DNA from: Sinotaia quadrata
Taxonomy: Eukaryota > Mollusca > Gastropoda > Architaenioglossa > Viviparidae
Reading direction: 5' to 3'
Assembly (NCBI GenBank): GCA_028829895.1
Contig: CM054183.1
Span: forward strand, 69,811,071-69,875,070
Length of the DNA: 64,000 bases
Shown: piece after piece, positions 51,001-57,995 of the stretch
How the letters are laid out: each line of letters begins with the position of its first letter
Numbering within the stretch: the first letter of the stretch is position 1
The notes under the pieces: generated by a model
What the model saw: only the letters and a program-made list of their open reading frames with translations
What the model was told of the DNA's origin: nothing
Databases searched by the model: none
Position numbers and translations under genes: made by a program

Positions 51001-54000
51001 ATGCCCTGGAAACATTCAAATGCGATTCTTTTAATTCAGTCTATAATTTTCCATACACTCTTGATCTCTCTCCAGTCACTCAACTTCCGTGCCTGCAAGA
51101 GAATTGTTAACCCTCATACATACTTTGTTCAATACATCTTGTAATAAACACATTCACTAATACATAATTAGTCTAACATATACATATCAATGAATCAGTC
51201 AAAATATGCAGGATATCAAAATCAGTGCGTGAACAATAATTCTAACATATAAATTATTCTAAATTCATTCTCGCATTTTTGATCTGACAACTCACAACAG
51301 CTCATGGTTTGCCTTAGAACCGGACTTAGAATATCGATCACAAATACCACAAAACGTTTTGACTGGGTATTTATTAACTTCGCGTCAGCTGATCGGATTA
51401 ACCCGTTCAACTCCCCAGCTACCGCATTAGTCTTTCGTAACTGTGTACTTAAACTTCTCATCGGGACTTATCTCTTTAATCAGATGCCACCCATGTCACC
51501 CTTCCAGCCCCATCCATCAGTCAATCAGTTGCGCTTGGCAACTATATACAACTTCCAAGTCGGAAATCATTCCTTCCATCGGACTTAGCTCACGAAGAAG
51601 CGTGAAAAAATAAATGGTTATATTCACTTCTACATTAATCCTCTTTAGTTAGATGAGAGTGACTTCCGAGCGTCACATATATATAAATAATTATTATATG
51701 ATTTACGCTAATGCTTGGATTTTCATACCCAACCAGTCATTAACTGACCACAGTAGTCTTGGGAATACTGAACAACAAAAAAATTCATTTTAATAATACA
51801 GAAATATACTATTAATGTTTGTCATTTTAATGCAGAGTATACTTTTGCTGTAGGTCATTCTAATGCATAATTTAGGTCATTCTAATTTCAGAATTAACTT
51901 GTGTTATGGGCTGTTCTAATTCAGAATATACTACTGGTATAAATTGTTCTAATATAAAATATACTACTGCTACAATTTGTTCTAGCTCTTTACCGGGTGG
52001 AGCGCCCAAAACCGCCATAACATGGTATCAGGCTTGAAAGTTCTTGCATAATATTATACTGTCAAAAGAAAAAAAGATTTCTTTCAGTTAACGTATCTAT
52101 TTAATAGGTTTCTTCCTAGAGTTTATTGTTAGAGAAAATAACTTCATTCAAGAAAAGCAGCTCAAAGTCCAGCCAGATAAAGTTAGCAAACATTTATAAA
52201 TCTTTGTTTAGTTAGACTGTTATATTTTTAATGTGAACAATTTTTATCAGACAGAAAGAAGAACCTAAATTGAAATATTTACCTTTCTGATGCTGTTAGT
52301 CGATCTCATTGTTTTGGTTGTTTTGTTACTTTCTGAGACTAACATAGTCATTTCAACAGATAGAATTCTAAACAGACTGTAAATATAATAAAATTAAAAT
52401 AATGTGTATTTTCTAATTCATGTTTTTTGCCTATGTAAATATAATCTAAACATTGCCTATGTTCATTAAGATCATGATCTTTAGGTCACTGTATTAGATG
52501 AAACATTTTAACATTTATTACAAAATACCTTGGTTATTATTATCATCCAGCACATTTAATAACTACAGAAATAATAGTAATGATCTTTATTTCTTAGCAT
52601 CACACATTCATTTATGAACTTTCTTCCAGGTCAGTCATTCTTATTTTATCTGGTCACTTATTTAGTTATGCATTCAGTTATTATATCAAATCAATGCATT
52701 TACTTTAAAAGTAAAAGAAGAAACCCCAAAATTCATTGTATTAAATCAATGTACAATATGTTTTCTTCTAATTGATGCAGTTTTCCATAGCACTCTTGTC
52801 CCAAATTTCTGCTTTCTTGGAATTGATATCAGTGTGCAGGTCATGTTTATGTTAAGGTTTATCTGAAAAATAAATTAATAATTTATTACTGTTAAGTAGT
52901 GTTTACTAGAGTTTATTTCATACTTACAATTTTGTCATTTATGCATTTTCAATGCAACTTTTATATTTACAACACATTTTATTTTTGAGTGGAAGGGGAG
53001 CTAGTCTTAAATCTTTTATTAATTATCTATTGGTAGCTTCATTAATTAATTTTTTTAATGTTAGTGTCTTCAAAAATTCCTAAATTAATTTCTCTCTCTG
53101 TAGCAACCTGATTCTTTCCAAGTACCCAATTATCCAGTCAACTCATCATCTTTTGCCTTCCCCACATGGTATGTTGGTTATATTATGTGTTTTTCACTTC
53201 TCCTAATTCTTCTCTCTTTTGTCTTCTGCTCTTTACTCACAATATTTTATGTTTCTGTAGATTTCTTTCTACTCTCCATGTGCTATGTTTCTATTATATC
53301 TTCTCTCTTATACTCCACATATAACATAATTCTTTAGATGGGTGTTCTTTTTTTGTACTCCCATATAGCATATTTAGATGGGCATTATTTTTTCTTGTAC
53401 TCCCATATAGCATATTTAGATGGGTGTTCTTTTTTTTTGTACTCCCATATAGCATATTTAGATGGGTGTTATTTTTTCTTGTACTCCCATATAGCATATT
53501 TAGATGGGTGTTCTTTTTTTTGTACTCCCATATAGCATATTTAGATGGGCGTTATTTTTTCTTGTACTCCCATATAGCATATTTAGATGGGTGTTCTTTA
53601 TTTTACACTCCCAATATAGCATATTTCTTTAGTTGAGTGTTCTTTTTCTTGTACTCTCTGTATATAATGTGTGAGCATTTTTGTTTCTGACTTCCGTTCT
53701 TGGGATACATTTTTGTTGTGGTTTTATTTAATTTTTATATATAATTATTTTTCTCACTCTTAACTGTTAGTATTACTGTATGAAATATCTTTTTTATGGA
53801 TATCATTGTTGTGTTATGCCATAGAACAAAATTTTTGACAACTTCTAAATGAATGCACAAGGAGTATTAATTTCTTTATACATGTATGAGCTTGGAATAT
53901 TAATTTTCTTTCCAGGAGAATTAAAGGTTAATTTAATGTCTTTCCAGGAGAATTAGCACCTGCTATTACAGCAACAATTAATATTTCTGGGAAAGCTGTG

Positions 54001-57000
54001 GACTTTGTTGTTACACACATGGGTAATGACCGGGATGTTCTGGACAGGAAACTGCAAGCTGAATTCCTCTCAGAACAACTTCATAAAAGGTGATACATTA
54101 CATTCTTTTTTAGAATTTGTAAGGAAACATTCTAGACAATGTTAGAATATGATGAGAGAAATAAAGACGGCCTGTTACGGGTTTAATTTTTAAGGTGTCA
54201 TTATTCCTTAACACTGAAAGTGCCATGAAGTCAATGAACCTTTTGTACTTGTGTGGGGGGTGATACACTTTAGGCTTAGCCTTCACATTATCTCTCCCTG
54301 TATTCAGCAGGTTCAGAAGTACTTGTAAAGGTGTTGTCAATTACAAGGTGTCAAAATGTTTAATCCTAAAGAGTTATCAATTACAATGTGCAAAATGTTT
54401 AATCCTAAAGAATTATCAATTTTAGGGTGTTTAATCGCAGGGTGTTGCTGATAGACAGAACTGCTTAATTTTTATCTGCTTACATACAGCCAACTCTTTT
54501 TCATGGAGCTTGTGAACTCGGATAAAGTTGACTTACACCATAGTACTTATGAACCACCCAGGAAGCAGAAAAGGTCTCAGTTTAAGACATCTCTGACTTT
54601 AGATCTCTGACTTTAGTCAGGTTTCAATTACAAGTATTTGTGCATTTACATCTGACATTACTGAGTGCAAGGTCTCCATTACAGTTTTCTGACATTAGCC
54701 AGTCTCACTTACAACATTTATGCATTTACATCTGTGACATTACTGAGTGCAAGGTCTCCATTACAGTTTTCTGACATTAGCCAGTCTCACTTACAACATT
54801 TATGCATTTAGATCTGTGACATTACTGAGTGCAAGGTCTCCATTACAGTTTTCAGACATTAGCCAGTCTCACTTACAACATTTATGCATTTAGATCTGTG
54901 ACATTACTGAGTGCAAGGTCTCCATTACAGTTTTCAGACATTAGCCAGTCTCACTTACAACATTTATGCATTTAGATCTGTGACATTACTGAGTGCAAGG
55001 TCTCAATTACAGACATCTGTTCACTTAGAACTCTGGCATTGCCAAGAACCAGGACTCAATTGAAGACATCTTTTTATTTAGATCTGTGACAGAGCAAGAT
55101 CTCTCTGACTGATCTCTTAATCTCTGTACCTGGTCTGATAGTCTTAGGCAGATTTCATCTTAGACCTATGCTATGACATTTCAAACAGAAACAGTCTTAT
55201 GTTGTTAGAGATGAAGGTTACAAGCAAACCATTGCCTCAGTCAGCCTCTCTCACAAAGGACTGACAAAATGGCTGGAAGCAATGTACCCTTCCTACCCAC
55301 CCACCCATACTCTATACCTATTGGTATGCACAGAATCAAGCCTTTTGGGTGGTGGTGGTGGTTATGGTGGGTGGGTGGACAGACCTCTTCCCTACTTTTT
55401 GGTCACTTGGGACTTGATCTTGATCAGAAAAAGTATTTTTTAAGGGAATGGTTAGTATACTGGAGTGTTTTGTTATTAAGAATATTTAAATATTTATAAG
55501 TTACTGTATGTGCAGTCTACGTATTGTACACTGTGATTATGGCTAATGTGATTTTAAATGTTACTTTGTTTGACATTAAGAATATCAGAACTCAGTATTA
55601 TAGATATAAAATATGAATTTAAGTGTATTGAATACTGTGGATAACTTTTGCAATGTTTAAACATTGTTTTATTAAGACAATGATGATAACAAAATGCATT
55701 TATGTATATATTTTAAATATAACAGCTATGTATTGTTTACTTTGGATAACGTTTAAATTTAGACATTGAGAATAACAAAATATATCTTTTATACATTTTA
55801 TTGTAATATCTAAGTATTGTTTACTGTAGATATTGTCCTGTATTTAAACAATTCTTTTTTTAACAGAGAAAATAGCAAAATATGTTACATATATTTTAAA
55901 TGTGGCATTTGTGTATTGTTTACTGTGGATAACATTTGCTATATATATAAATTTCACTTTGTTTCACAATGAGAATATCAGAACTAATTATATACAGATG
56001 AAAAAATGTGAGAGGTGAGTATTTTATGCTGCGAAAACTTGTGCTATTTTGATGTGTTTAGCCAGTAAAAATCTGTTTGGTTTGTTTATTCATTGCATTA
56101 ACTTTTTAAATATATAAATATTGCTTTGTTTTGAAAGTGAAAATCCAGTTGTTTTTGTCATTATATGACATGTTTAGAGGTTGCTCATAACTTTGTTATA
56201 GGTAAACATTGCTTTGTTTTAACAGGGAAAATCCAGCACTGTATTCCTTCGTTATGTGACATGTTTAGAGGTTGCTCATAACTTTGCTATATGTAAACCT
56301 TGCTTTGTTTTAACAGTGAAAATTCAGCTGTATTCGTTGGTTATGTGACATGTTTAGAGGTTGCTCATAACTTTTGTTATACATGTATGTATGTAAACCT
56401 AGTTACTTTGTTTTAACAGTGAAAATCCAGCTGTGTTCCTTGGTTATGTGACATCAGCTCCAGGTAGTCGTGAATATTGGCAGCTCATTAACAATGGAGG
56501 AATGAAAGACATTGACCCCACTGATTCTGAAAGATGGTGTGAATATATCATGTATAAAAGACTGATTCGGTAAGCAAATAATGGCATAAATTTATCATTT
56601 ATGAAGGATTGATTGGGTGAGAATTTATTATGCTTAAAGAAACAGATTGCTTGAGTAAATAAATATTGGTTAATTTATTTTGTGTATAAATGACTGATTT
56701 GGTGAGTAAATATTGATGTAAGTTTATTTTATATATATACATATAAAACTTTATTGAGTGAACACGTTGATGTGAATACAATATTGTGAGTAAACATGAT
56801 GATATTTAAACCGTATGCCATCGGGTTGAAAAGCATAACCTGGCATCACCATGTCAGGTTATTTTTGCCGCTAAGCAATAATTGCTTACAAATGGGAATA
56901 TCATTTTACTCCCTGCAAATGTGAAAAACTGTTGAAATGCAGTGCCAAAAAGCATGAGAAATAGTACCTTTTCTTCATTCAGTGCTCATGAGCACTCCTG

Positions 57001-57940
57001 ATTAAAACTTGTGTTTTTTATATTTGTTTTTTTTAATTGAAATCTGGATACAAATAACAATAAAACTAATGTTTAACATTTTCATATAAATATATATTTT
57101 ATTTATTGAAATCCAGATGTAAGTAATAATACAAGGGATATTTTTTAATTAACCACAACTTTCTCTTAAAGTTAAAGTAAGAATAATAAATATATTTTGA
57201 CCACTGGTTATGATATTTATTTGATAAAATCTACATAATTTATCTTTCCAGGTGATTTATAAAAGAGCAAATCCACATATATTAGTGAAAAATTAATTAA
57301 TTAATTAATTTAATGAAAATGTTTTATATTGTAAAATAACTTTTTAATGTTATAGATTCATATATTATATATTACTAAATATAATGTTTTGTATATTATT
57401 TAAAGTTCAGTACAAAATAAGCTTTGAAAATATGCCCACCACACTCTTCTGAAAATTTGAATATGCTCTTGACCACAAGGAGGTTGGGGACCAATGGTGT
57501 AAAGGGCTAAAGTAAAACAACAGATTAAATTTCGTTACAGTTCTTCTTTTTCTAGTTGTTAATCTATGACTTCTTTGAAACACTGTCCAGAACACATTTA
57601 TTTTTATGATGAACACTTCTAGTCTATCAATCAAACTTAACTTGTTATACGATTTTGATCCTGATAAACACAAATTCATGTATTAATTTTGCCACTTGTT
57701 ATGCTTATTTATGTAATAATTATTTATTGTTCATACAGAAACAGTTCTGATTGTGCCCTCTTGGTTATACATGTATATTTTTTTAATTGCGCTTTCATTA
57801 ATCAAAGTGTCAATAAGTGATTGTAGCATATAGATTTTATATTAGTACACAATAATTTTTGTTGCTGTTGTTTAAAGGAATACATTGGTATATCAAATTA
57901 CACACACAAACAAACAAACACACACACAACACATGCATGT

Positions 57941-57995
<55 letters not shown>

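Noticed and set aside
53294..53636. Frames with repeated YSHIAYLDG or [10 protein letters not shown]
   Set aside because: Shadows of the 40-bp repeat after CWH43 exon 11; not proteins.
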